A stretch of 64,000 nt of DNA, taken from Zymoseptoria tritici IPO323. Its lineage: Eukaryota > Ascomycota > Dothideomycetes > Mycosphaerellales > Mycosphaerellaceae. The translations under genes were made by a program, and so were the position numbers. The stretch lies in contig NC_018204.1 of NCBI RefSeq assembly GCF_000219625.1, positions 186,001 to 250,000 on the forward strand, given 5' to 3'. The notes below the pieces were generated by a model. That model was not told the DNA's origin. It saw only the letters and a list, made by a program, of their open reading frames with translations, and did no database searches. Shown here one piece after another: positions 1 through 10,923 of the stretch. The first letter of the stretch is position 1. Each line of letters opens with the position of its first letter.

Positions 1-2110
1 GCTATAGGGCGGACGGCGCGGCGGTAGAGAGGTAAAGGATAGGAGGGTACTATAGAGTATCTATTAAAAGGGAGCTAGTAAGGGTTATATTAAAGTTTTA
101 TAGTAGAGTATATAATTTAAAGCTAATAAAGTAGAGTTTAGAGCGGAGGATACTATTACGGTTAGATCTATACGGAGCTTCTTTACTCCTTTAAGGATTC
201 TCGTCTATAGTCGACTAACCGTCCTACTTCTAGATTAAAAATTATTATATTTATATCTATACGTAGATATAATATAACTTAGAACGTACTATCCTCTAAA
301 GCTATTACGGACGCTTCTACTACCGCGATTAGTAAATAGAGTAAACGACTTATAGAAAAGAAGGATATTAAGGGAATACTAGGCTTATATTTACTCTAAG
401 ACTATAGTATAAGGGCTAGTAAGATTGCTACCTATTTTATTATAGATACGAAAATAGGTATACCTTAGGTATACTAGCTCGATATTAAAGGGATAAGGTT
501 TTAAGTAAATATCGTAATAGCTAGAGAGAATTATAGATACTATTTTTAGCTATAGAAAATTACCTACCGGACCTACCTATTCTATTAAGTTATATATATA
601 TATTACATTTTACCTCCTAAAGCCCTAAAAGTAGGCTCTTTATTATCTCTCCGGCGATATTATAGATACTAATAATCCGCTAAGATTATAGACTAGTTGC
701 TTCTATTTAGTTTATCTCGCCTACCGTATTATAGATATATTCTTATATATATTATATAATACTAGTTTAGTCCGCGAGCTAGATTCTTACTATAATCTTT
801 AACCGTAAATATACGAGATCTTCCTAACTAAGTCGGCGGCTTATATCTCGATATAGTATTTAAAAAAAGACTTAGATAAAGAGAGGCCCGATATATAGAC
901 TTATAATTCTAATATCGGTTCGCGATTTTTAAACGTCTAACGTATAACTAGAACTTTATTATATAGCGCTAAGGACGAGAGTCTTAATAACTAGAACGCC
1001 TAGCGGTTATAAATAGAGGGATATAGAGGTGAATAAGTATATAGTAAGGATTAATAGTATCGGTAAAGAGAGAAGGAACGCTAGCTAGAAAGGTCTAAGG
1101 TTAGCTATAAAAAGATTAATATACTATACGCCGTTTTAGCGTTACGCCGACACCCGTAAGTCTACTTATAAGTAGATAAGTAATAGAAATAGCGAGGAAA
1201 CCTCGTATTCGGAAATTTAAGACTAATCTCTTTAATATCTATAGAGTTTAGTCTAAGTAGACCTCTTTATATTATAGGTTAGCGGGTACTTATAGAGAGT
1301 AGGTTTCTATTCCGGCGCGGAACGAAGTATAGTAGCGAGGAGTTGCCTTCTAGAACGAAGAGTGCTTAGATATATAATAGGAAACCTAGACCGGTAAGGA
1401 GGTAATAGGGAGCGACATATATAAAGGAACTTACCGTAACTATCTATCTTACCTAGTTCGTAGTAAGGATAGTCCGAGACGGCGAGCGGGGAAGAGACTA
1501 GCGGTCTAAGGCGGGAGATAGCCGTAGTATACTTAGCGGTCGGACTTCTCCTAGCGCGCTATACTACTACGGATGCGAAGTAGATACTTTTCCTATATAG
1601 ATATACCTAGCCTAGTAGTACCTATATCTACGAGTTCCTTTTTAGCCCGACGATAACGCTATACGATCCGATCGGTAAAGGCTATTATAGCGATTACTAC
1701 CGTATTTACCGCTACTAAGGTCGAGACTTAAGTAGTTTATATAGGTCTAATAATTAATTTATTAATTATGTAAGGTACACTCCGAGAAGGACAGGGTAGC
1801 GAGGTAGTATTATATATGTAGGGGTAGTGTTAGGTAGCTATTTATAAAAGTTATTACGAAAGGAGAAAGAAAGTCGGTAGCTAATACCGTAGACATATAA
1901 CAATCGTACGAAGTTGGTTATAAGGTTATTAACGTTGTCACCTCTAATTTTTTCGTTTGCATAATTGCTTCCTATCTATTATTGTTCTCTAACAAACTAT
2001 CTCTTTCGATTCCGAATTTATTACACTAACCCTCTTCCTAAACCGCCTCCTTTTCGGCCTTCCGACTCCCTACTTATAGTCTACTAATAAGAAAGACCCT
2101 ACCGGACGAA
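1..2110. other. RIP-saturated block, no usable reading frame
   Basis: Bases 1-425 contain no CA and no TG dinucleotide at all, while TA is very dense and CG is kept. All frames are closed by TAG and TAA. This is the end state of RIP acting on CpA on both strands. The original content, a repeat or a duplicated gene, cannot be recognised by eye. CA and TG become slightly more frequent from about 1750 on. Confidence 0.75.
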
Positions 2111-2805
2111 ATGTCTACACCCTTATCTAATACTTTTATATCTCTACCTACATTTATATATTTATCGACTATCCTTAGGTTGCTCTTATAAAAGCTCTTT
2201 ACTAGGTCCTTAACTTTTACCCTATCCTACACTTCTAAGTACTACTACGTTGCCGTACAACTAGCTACGGAAGTGGGCCTTCCGTTTGAAGAGGCAGCCG
2301 TATATATAATAAGGATAGCCGAATAGGTAAGTTTTACTTTCGCGATAGGTAGTTAAGTAAGGAACATTTCGCCGAAGGAAGAAGGAAGAGGCTTAGGATC
2401 GTAGATGTCGAGGTATTGCTACAGTCTCTTTAAGAGTCTAAGGTTAATACGTATAGTGCTATCGGGGCCGGAGAAGGTACGGGAGAATAGTACGATAGGG
2501 ATAATGTCGGTAATAGCGAAAGAATTAGAATAGATACGACCGAGGTCGTCCTCCGGAACTCGGACGAGCTTTTACGGACCTATTATAGCTTTGCTAGCAG
2601 GGAAGCGGTAATCTGCCCCGAGGAAGAGTCGGCGTTAGAGTTCCTTCGAGCCACGAATCGTCCCGTGAAATGTAGAGAGGCCGAGGCAGCGCAGAATTTC
2701 CCGTAGGGAGAGGTAAAGTAGGACGAGTTCCTAGACTTCGGTAGGAACGAGAATCGTCTTAAGGCGGAGGCGATAGTTGGTAGGTTGTCTACGCTTCCAC
2801 AATGA
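2111..2805 (+). pseudogene. RIP-degraded two-exon gene, unknown function
   Basis: An ATG at 2111 opens a frame to 2326, where a GTAAGT donor follows. A coherent frame resumes near 2370 and runs to a TGA at 2803-2805, giving roughly 210 to 220 codons in all. The internal stops are TAA at 2189 and 2431 and TAG at 2488, 2704 and 2719. All fit CAG, CAA or TGG codons hit by C-to-T change. Between the stops the translation is protein-like, with an acidic CPEEE motif near the middle and a basic C-terminal part. I recognise no family. The gene sits between two RIP-saturated blocks and was probably hit by the same process. The acceptor of the intron is not fixed (about 2360-2370). Confidence 0.5.
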
Positions 2806-3021
2806 GCGTTGTCTACTACACGTCGGAGTAGGTGCCCTTACTATATCGTCGTCCCAGTCGCGTTTCCGACGTAGATGTCTTAATAATAATCGTGGTCGAC
2901 TTAACGTTCGCAGTGCTTGGAGGGCGAGTTGGAAAGTAGGATATTGTAAAGGCTGATTCGGAGTTCTCGGCCAGAAGAGGAATTCCCAGGCGCCAATCGA
3001 CTTGGCTACGTAACGAGTAGA

Positions 3022-3357
3022 TTGTATAAGTGGGTCCGAAATGGTTGCGAGAACTGTACAGCTGTAGAACAGTCGGCCTGCAAGCGAATTGATTCCAATG
3101 GCTACTTGGCGTATGGCTCATTATCGAGTGTCATAGCAATACCTGTGCATTGTGCTGCACCGGCAGCAGAATCAATGCACGGAGGACAGCTTGTGCTGTG
3201 TGTCGTCGCGCTGGGTGTCGTTATCGCCTACAACGCGGTCCATAGAGGAATCTTTCACAATGCTGCGGTGACTCGTGACGCTGGGTTAAAGTCGTGGCTG
3301 CGGGGCTGGTTTGAAATGGTTGTGAGTAACGGAATTCGTAAATGTGTGGGCGACTAA
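3022..3357 (+). other. Short open frame in a barely mutated island
   Basis: CA and TG suddenly return to normal frequency from about 3000 to 3357 and disappear again after 3358. In this island a frame stays open for 111 codons. It starts at TTG, and the first in-frame ATG is at 3175. It shows a CxxC pair near its start and one hydrophobic stretch (about residues 57-73) that could span a membrane. No homology is recognised. It may be an internal piece of a larger gene whose ends were mutated. Confidence 0.25.
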
Positions 3358-3990
3358 GAAGTTCTCTAATGGTTCTATTTGGTCTTATAGGAATCTATAG
3401 TTAAAATTGTTAGTAACCGCCCTCGCCTAGACTCCTACCTATAGCGGACGTAGAAAGAACGAGATAAACTCGAGGTCTTATACGAGGAAGCTAGTAAACT
3501 TATCGCTGTCTCTAGGGAGCATATCGGCTTAACTCTAATAGGTAGTCTATAAGGTAGCCGCGCGATTAAAGCTCGTTATATCTCCCTTAGCTTAATACGT
3601 CGCCCTCTACTCGAAAGAGGCGACTGATGTTGTAGCGGCTGGGTCGTCAACGCACCTAGGGAGAGGGTCGTCGTACGTGGGTTGTAACTGTGGTCATAGT
3701 CAAGGCGACGGAGTTTAGACACAAGGGCGTAGGTCGTGCCGATCGAGATAGCATTCAGGAGCGGTAGAGTGGAGAAGTCGTAGACGCAGACATCTTACAT
3801 ATCGGAGGTCATGCCGGCGGAGGTGATGCAGAGGAAAGCCGACCGTTGCTAAAGTCGAATCCAATGTTCGACTGTCAGTCTGAATTTGTGGTTCGTCATA
3901 CCTCACGACTATGAGACCGAGTACTCTTAGCTTCTTAACCTCCCTGACTGACGACTTCAGCGGCTTAACGCACTCGACGAGGAGCCGGAC
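3358..3990. other. RIP-mutated stretch, no gene seen
   Basis: From 3358 to about 3600 the bases are again TA-dense and CA/TG-poor. From 3600 to 3990 the mutation is milder. No frame longer than about 63 codons is open and no motif is recognised. Confidence 0.5.
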
Positions 3991-3996
3991 CGGATC

Positions 3997-5450
3997 TCAT
4001 CTGGACGAGCCAACGGCAAAAGAACACAAGCCGCACATCTCCCAAGTCATCGAGTCCAGGAAGTCGACCAAGCTGCAGTAGGCGGAACGGAAAATGACCA
4101 GAGAGACCTCCTTCCTCGCAACATTAGGCCAGCGTGAACAGAATGATCGAGGGACCTTATGGTACAACATACCGCAGCGCTCAACGCAACACATGAAGGC
4201 AGCGCCCGATGAAGCAACCACGCAGCGCGGGAGGGGCGGACGGAAGTGCAGGAAGACCAAACGGCGGCAGATGACGTGCAGGAAGATCGGATGATTTGGT
4301 GCTGGAATCGGACTCACACGTGAAGCTGAGAACCAAACATTGTAGAAACCAGACGTTGCAAGCATGACCAAGCTATGAGCTGGCACGACCAGCTTCATAC
4401 AGGTGTGTGTACGGCTCAGCGCCAGCGAGAGACGGAAGTCGTGGATCTCGTTCAACTCCTGCAGTGCTGGCATGTCACCATACTGCCTGGCGCATTAATC
4501 GCACCAGCAGCCACCGACGCCAACGCCTCCAACCTCACGCCTGGCTCGCCATCTTGAGTACCACGTCGCTGTACACAGCAAATCGACGTCACAGGAAGGC
4601 CCACCTGTATGCGGCGAACTCGTGCTACCAGCTCACGCTGTCTGGAACCCCTCTCGGGCATGATATCAACCCGGACCTTTCGAACGTCCATGCAGCGATT
4701 GTATGGCCTGTCTCTCCAAGTGTTCCGCGGAAAAGTCGAGAAGGTACGCCAAATCCCTGCTTGCTCCAGACTGACCAGCTTCAATCGTGCTCATCTGCTG
4801 CGCTTGGTCATGTTGATCAATTTTGATGGAGACGCTGTCGTGAGGGTTGGAATCCTCGATGCTCTCATAAACATCCCCTATTTTATTACATCTTTGTTCA
4901 CAGCTGATGAAGAGAGTGATGGAGCATTGAAGTACGCCGTTCGCTCCACCATGTCCGAGGACAACGCAGAAGTTGATGGAGTATTCGGGTTCGCTGTCCG
5001 CTCCACCATACTCTTATTAATCAAGCTGGTGGCGGCAAAGCGGTCTCCCGGTGCTATGTCATACTCGGGCATATTGCGGCGAATCTATTTGAGGAGGTTG
5101 CCTTTGTGGCGGGGCTCGGCAGTGATACTGCGCTCCTAAGAAAGTTGATCGTAAAGGTCGTTAAGTTGTGTAGGGGTAAGGATGGCGACATTTTCGATGG
5201 ATTGCTGTCGGTCAGTATGAATGATGAGGATGAACAACTTCGCACCGTCCACTCCCTCCCTTTTAGCCCTAATTCGTTTAACCTCCTCCTCCTCCTCCTC
5301 CTCCTCCTCCGCCTCCCTTTTCGTACTTAACCCCGTAATAGCCCTTAGTAGTCTAACCCTCTCTCTCTCCCGCTCTATAAGCGCGAGAAGAGGTAAAGTA
5401 GTAAGAAGACGAACGCGTCGCCCTAATTTATCTAACTCCCTAAACAACAA
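3997..5450 (-). pseudogene. Degenerate gene with acidic start and internal repeat
   Basis: Read on the minus strand, the region begins with a Glu-run segment (5450-5136) encoded by the GAG/CTC microsatellite. It stays in the same frame through two TAG codons into a segment (5072-4878) with two imperfect copies of a unit of about 25 residues beginning MVERTA. After a stop and a frame change it continues through acidic and mixed helical sequence near 4860-4700. It ends with a 158-codon frame (4473-3997) that begins near the residues MPALQELNEIHDF. CA and TG are near normal here, so the damage is indels plus scattered C-to-T stops. The segments may belong to one gene or to two adjacent ones. The family is unknown. 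Confidence 0.35.
5282..5316. repeat. CTC/GAG trinucleotide microsatellite
   Basis: About eleven consecutive CCT/CTC triplets. On the minus strand they encode the Glu run of the degenerate gene at 3997-5450. Confidence 0.85.
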
Positions 5451-6080
5451 CCTCTAATGCCTCTAACGCCCTCCCCTAATCCGACTTTATCGCTTCCCTA
5501 TCCCTAGTCTACGCTAGGTAGGCCCGATAGCTCGCCGTAACGCTACGTAAATATAGTATAAGGGAAATAGTCGTACGCGGGGCCGCCGGCGACAATAGCG
5601 GAGCGTAATCGTAAGCGGAGTAGGAAGTTTCGTTAACGGGGCGGTAGTAGGCTAGAAGTAGGTCCGCCTCTATAAGACCGGATAGAGGTAAGGAGGTAGA
5701 GGGAGAAAGTATAATACTAGGGCATCCGATAAAGTAGGAGGGATTAGGGTAGCGGGTAAGAAGGAAGGAGAAAGGAGAGAGCCTTAGGTCGATATAGAGA
5801 TTAGCGCGGAAGGAGAGGATAAGGAGGAAGAGGGCGAGGAGAATAAGGAGGGTAGCGGGGTATCGAAGGAGGGCGGGAACCGTAGCGATCTTAGATAGAG
5901 AGGTTTCCGACGTAGCGTTCCGAGGTATTAGGGAAGTTATAGATAGATCTAGTCGCAATATTTTTCCCGGCGATAAATTATAATCCCCTCTATAACTATC
6001 CTACCTATATACGTTTTCCCTATCTTCCTCCCTCTCTTCTACTCTATCTTCCGTACTATCTTCTACCTTATATCTCCTAA
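5451..6080. other. RIP-mutated flank of the gypsy element
   Basis: The stretch is TA-rich and CA/TG-poor up to the insertion site. A 149-codon frame on the minus strand (5958-5509) has a composition (Leu, Ser, Ile, Tyr, Arg) typical of RIP-mutated DNA and is not accepted as a gene. Confidence 0.5.
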
Positions 6081-6085
6081 GCTTT
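6081..6085 (+). repeat. 5-bp target site duplication, left
   Basis: GCTTT lies immediately before the 5' LTR and is repeated at 18604-18608 directly after the 3' LTR. A 5-bp duplication is usual for Ty3/gypsy integrases. Confidence 0.9.
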
Positions 6086-6300
6086 TGTCACATCTGCCTC
6101 CGCCGAATACCGACAATCGGCATCTGATCCCCTGCCTTAGCGGCATATGCACCCCTACTAGGGCCTTTTAAGCTCGTTTAAGCTAGATTGCGCCTGTAGT
6201 ATAAGGATACGTAGAATCTCCTCCTTCCGAGAGAGTATCGAATCGAGTCTGTTCTAAAGTGATTTATACTACTACTCTATTCTTAACTACACCTTTTACA
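6086..6300 (+). repeat. 5' LTR, 215 bp
   Basis: It starts TGTCACATC and ends CCTTTTACA. I count 11 differences from the 3' LTR (18389-18603). All are transitions with no gaps. The gag frame is already open within the last 40 bases. Confidence 0.96.
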
Positions 6301-6342
6301 TACGATTCGATCTACCCTATAGTACGACGAATTACTTCCGAG

Positions 6343-8790
6343 ATAGCTTCGTCTCGTCCCGGCCTATTAGGGAGCAAGAGCACCCGTCGCTATACGAACG
6401 AACCCGCTAACGACCCGGAGACTATAGAAACCTCTACTTAGACTGCCGTTAGCGACGACGAAGACGCCGAAGGCGGGCCTAAAAACCCGGAAGAACCTAT
6501 CGGGCACTAGGATACCGCTAACGAGGGCGAAGAAGAACCGGAGAACCCTCTACAGGAAGAAGACACTCTACCTAAGGGAGAAGAAGACGATATTAATAAA
6601 CAAATCTGTAAGGAAGAGGCCGCTACCGCCAGATAGGAGCGCCTCCTCCAGCTTAGCCTTCTTTAGGCACGCAACAAGGCTATAAGGGACCGCATCGCCT
6701 AGGTACAGAACGGATCTATCCCTACTATCCTGCCCGATGCCCTAGTTTAGCTATCTATCCCTAAGAACGCGCTCCTAAAGGCCCGGAATCCCTACATCTT
6801 CGAGGGAAAGAACCGCGCCGACTAGGAATAGTAGTAGGAAGACATTAACCGAGCAATTAACCGGGCTAGTATAGCTACCGACGAAGAAAAGATAGAATTC
6901 GCTAAAGAATAGATAGCGAGACCCTAAAAGTAGTACTAGAAGCGCTACCTTCTCGACAAGGCACCTGTTTGGCTAACATAGAGCGACATATAGCTCGTAA
7001 TGCTAGATTCTATAGGTACAAAAGACGAACGCACCTAAAGAGCTATAGACAACATTAAAGAGGCTAAATAGGGCGACAGGACCCTAACTAGGCTAATAAA
7101 CTACCTAAAAGAACAGTAGGATAAGATCGGTTGCACTAACATTCCTAGGATAATCTATAAATTTAAGGGAGCTCTTACCCTAGTAGTTAGAAACAGGCTC
7201 GAACAGGGCTAAGTTACCCTTACGACCCTTATAGATACGGAGGAACAAGCTAACATATCGTACTAACAGATACAGGAATTTAACAAAAAGCGCTTAGCAA
7301 AGACTTCCGTCGACGAGACTAACGGAAGGCGCCTAAACAAAAACAACAAGCCCCTAAGTAGGCCGAGAAGGGCTAAAACCCCCCCGAAGGCAGCTAATAA
7401 GGAGAAGTCGGCCACTGCCTACTAGATATATAGCAAAGAGGGCTACCGGCGCTAGGAATGCCCTAACAAAGACTAGTCGGGAAAAGGGAGAGCCCGCAGT
7501 AGATCTCCTCTAACCGCTGCGGGTTAAGTCTAGTACTTAGAGGCCTAAAGAAAGGCTGCCGAGCCAGGAGGAATTCCCCGAACTACAGGGGAAGGGCTAA
7601 TACGCCTTAAAGTAAAGATGTAGGGTCCTAATAGGACTAAGATACTCTAAGCACTGCTTAATTACAGAGCGCAAAGCAACTTTATAGACAATATAGCAGC
7701 TAAAGAGCTAGGCCTAAGCCCCAAGTTAGGGCAAACGGCCTAATACGTAGTACTAAACGGCTAGAGGATAGCTATTTAGGGAGAATGCCGCGTCCCGTTT
7801 AAAGTAACGGACACTTAAGGACACACAAGAGGATATGTAGAAACCTTCGTAGTCGGAAGAATCTACGGGTTCTAACTAGTCCTCGGCATGCCCTAGCTAG
7901 AACGATAGAACCCGAGGGTAAACTTTATCCGCAAAAGCGTTACCTAGAAGGGGACGAAAGGCAGACAATAGAGGCCGGTTAGGCTCGTCTTACCCGAAGA
8001 GTTCTAGAAGGACGCCTCCGGCATCCCTTCGGGGCGCGTTTAGGCCCTTGCCGCTTAACGCACAGACGACGCGCCAAAAGAACCGGAACTTCCAAGCGAA
8101 TTCTCGGATTTCGCGGACGTTTTCGCAGAAGGAAACGAGTCCCTTCTCCCTAAGACGGGGCCGAATAAGCTTAGTATCGACCTCGAAGAAGGCAAGGAGG
8201 CCCTATACGGCCTATTATACAACCTCTCTATAACAGAACTAGAGACTCTACGTAACTACCTCGCCGATAGCCTAGAGAAGGGGTAGATCCGCCCCTCGAC
8301 CTCCCTAGCGGGGGCAGGCATCCTCTTTATAAAGAAAAAGGACGGTAGCCTACATCTATGCGTCGACTATAGGGCCCTTAATGCCGTTACTATTAAGAAT
8401 AGATACGCCCTGCCCCTCGTCTAGGAATCTCTAGACCAGTTGGCGCCGGCAAAGTTCTTTACAAAGCTAGATATACGAGACGCGTACTATCGCATCCGAA
8501 TTAAGGAGAGCGACTAGTAGAAAACTGCCTTTCGGACGAGGTATAGCCACTTTAAGTACACTGTAGTCCCGTTTGGGCTAACTAACGCCCTAGCAGTGTT
8601 CTAAGGATATATAAACTACGCCCTCTAGGGCCTGCTGGACTACTATGTTGTAGTATACCTCGACGATATCTTAATATACTTACAAGACGCCGAAAGCCAC
8701 AAGAAACACGTTAGGATAGTCCTCGAGAGACTTAGAAGACACCGACTCTTTGCTAAACTATTAAAGTGCGAGTTCTTTAAGCGGCAAGTC
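6343..8790 (+). pseudogene. gag-pol, 5' part: Gag, protease, RT to LINE insertion
   Basis: One frame, interrupted only by RIP-type TAG and TAA codons, carries Gag and the start of Pol. The probable start is ATA at 6343, formerly ATG. Gag has an acidic N-terminal part and a helical core. It ends in a zinc knuckle (7420-7461) of the pattern CxxCxxxxHxxxxC in which three of the four metal ligands are now Tyr (TGC/TGT to TAC/TAT, CAC to TAC). The protease active site (7660-7671) reads NYRA instead of a D-x-G-A motif. The RT part follows, with YLDD intact at 8656-8667. No Gag stop separates it from Pol, so the polyprotein was a single frame. The LINE interrupts it after residues CEFFKRQV. Confidence 0.92.
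8778..8790 (+). repeat. 13-bp target duplication of the LINE, left copy
   Basis: TAAGCGGCAAGTC occurs here and again at 14373-14385. The pol reading continues from one copy to the other once the LINE is removed. The A-rich LINE tail makes the exact length ambiguous by two or three bases. Confidence 0.9.
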
Positions 8791-9750
8791 CATCGACATC
8801 CGCACTTCCATTGCACACCTAATATTGACCCGATCATTACCAAACACGCACCATTCGAAAGCCCTTATTAAGGCCGTTCTAACGAACCCGCATTCACCCC
8901 GCTACCCTCAAAACCCACGCCGCTACTGGAGTTCAAAGATTCACCTTGTTGCCCCCTTTAGGGTGCAAATTTGAACCTAAACTCCGGGATTTGGCCCCTA
9001 CCTCCGAAACCTTATTCCGACCTTACCTCCCCTACACTCGAAACATTCCCTGTTTAGGGCATTACACAAGGAAGGTTTACAACCTATACTACAACACTTT
9101 AACACACTACAACACAACCAATACGCCGCCGATTCGGACGCCGTGTAGCCCGTTTGAAAGCCCTCGACGAGAGCTTTTATTCTAGCTATCAAACGCCTGA
9201 TTTAGTCGAATTTTGGAAGAGCCAAAGGCTAAACAAGAGCAGTGTTCCTAGGATACATAAACATACATATACATATACACTTAGTTCTCTCTATACTAGA
9301 GTTACCTGTTGTCCTACGCCGCCGAGAGAGGAAGCTAAAGGAGCAGTGTAGTTTAGTAAGGACGAATTTGCACCTCTAGGGATTAGAGTAGTAGTACTAG
9401 CTGTATAGCTAGATACTCTATATAGAGTATAGGCCTACCTTTCCCTAGAGACAAAGGTTGTCCCGAACCTGCTACCGCTACCCGCAGAACGCCTCTAAAG
9501 CCTGCTATAAAGACGCACGTTGCTGCAGGCCAGAGTACTTCCTAGAAGCAGAGGTATATTTATATATCTCTTCTCTCCTCTTTAAAGTATACCTTCTCCT
9601 ATACTACTTAATAGTAGGGAGAAGAGTGCCCTAGTGTCGCAAGTAGGCTAGGACCCGAACGCGATTAGAAATAGAGACGAACAAGCAGCCCTCTCGGCGT
9701 AAGACTACTGAGCCTCTTTTCAAACAACAAACAATAACAACAATAAGACA
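8791..9750 (+). other. 5' leader of the LINE
   Basis: There is no coherent frame before the ATG at 9751. CA is frequent but TG is rare, so the G-to-A side of RIP dominates. Short frames here (8946-9185, 9154-9351) have no protein character. An internal promoter would be expected for a LINE, but none is identified. Confidence 0.6.
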
Positions 9751-10923
9751 ATGTCTACCGAGACGGAAATAACAGACGCAAGCTTAGCCCCTTAGACTCC
9801 AAAAGCTACGGCTAGAGGGGACGAGGAAGTTACGTTTAAGTCTCTTAAGACCCTGCCGTCGCCGAAGGAACTACTAAAAAGAACCGGCATTCCTTTCCTA
9901 CCTAGGAAAAGGCAAAACCCCTTTAAATTTAGTAACTCCCCGACTCGCAGCCCTTCTCTCGGAAAGAAATAAACACTCTCTTACACGCCTGCGAACGAGA
10001 AGATCCTACAAGCCCGACAGCTACTAGTCGAAGCGGCGGGGGATCTAGTCGGGTTTCTAGGAGAACAAACCTGGGTTTTCGACCTTCTCGAAGTCTTTCG
10101 GCACTTTACCGAGCGTACAGACTTTAGGACAACGTCCCAAATCCTCGCAAAGCAAGTCTCGAACCTAGAAATAACAACAAAGAAACTAGCAGCATAGGCG
10201 AAGAAGCCTACTTTCGCAGACGTTGTTAAGGGAGACAGCGGATCCGCTACCTCTACCTCTACCTCCTCGACAACAAAGACAACATAACAACAACAACAAC
10301 AATAACAACAACAACAGTAGACGACCGTCTCCCGGAGGGCTAGTAAGCCGAAAGAACAAGCAGAACCGATGCCTCTTATCCTTGTACTAAAGGATAAAGA
10401 GAAGGAACTCGACTAGATCGCAACCCGAGACAAAATTAACAACGCTCTTAAAGGCGAAGACCAAGAGCTAGCTGTCCTTGCGATAAAGAAATTATTTCGG
10501 GGTAATATTGTCCTAAACTTTGCAACAGAGAAAGCCCGCTAACGAACGATTAATAGCCTTACTAAGGTTACCGATATCGTAGGCGAGGCACGGGTAATAG
10601 AGGACTCTCTCTAGCACAAGGTCGTAGTCTACGGCGTCTCGACCGCGAACTTTAACACGCTAACAGGCCTATAGGACATTCAACGAGAAATTAAGACCTT
10701 TAATAGAGGTCTTAAACTCGTAGGCACCCCGATTTGGCTAACAAACGAAGAGAGAAGAAGGACTCTTACTAGGGCGACAGTTCTAGTAGGTTTTGCTACC
10801 GAGGAGGAGGCAAAAAGGGCTATTTAAAACCGTCTATACGTAGGCGCGGACAGCCTAAGAGTCGAGAAGGCGAAGGATCGTATATAACAGAAAGGGAGGC
10901 CCCTAGAACGTTCTACATGTTAG
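9751..10923 (+). pseudogene. LINE ORF1 (nucleic-acid-binding Gag-like protein), RIP-broken
   Basis: The ATG at 9751 follows an AAC-rich leader. The frame of 390 codons contains RIP-type stops (TAG and TAA). The first third is basic and Ser/Pro-rich. A Gln-rich run encoded by CAA repeats lies near 10290-10320. The last third reads like the RRM-type RNA-binding fold of Tad ORF1 proteins, with a hydrophobic strand (VVYGVS) and a basic end. The expected ORF1 zinc knuckles are not visible. The final TAG at 10921 overlaps the ORF2 start in ATGTTAG. Because TAG may come from CAG or TGG, the true end is uncertain. Confidence 0.8.

Noticed and set aside
5509..5958. 149-codon frame as a gene
   Set aside because: The composition is that of RIP-mutated DNA read on the strand poor in TAG. 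There is no protein character.
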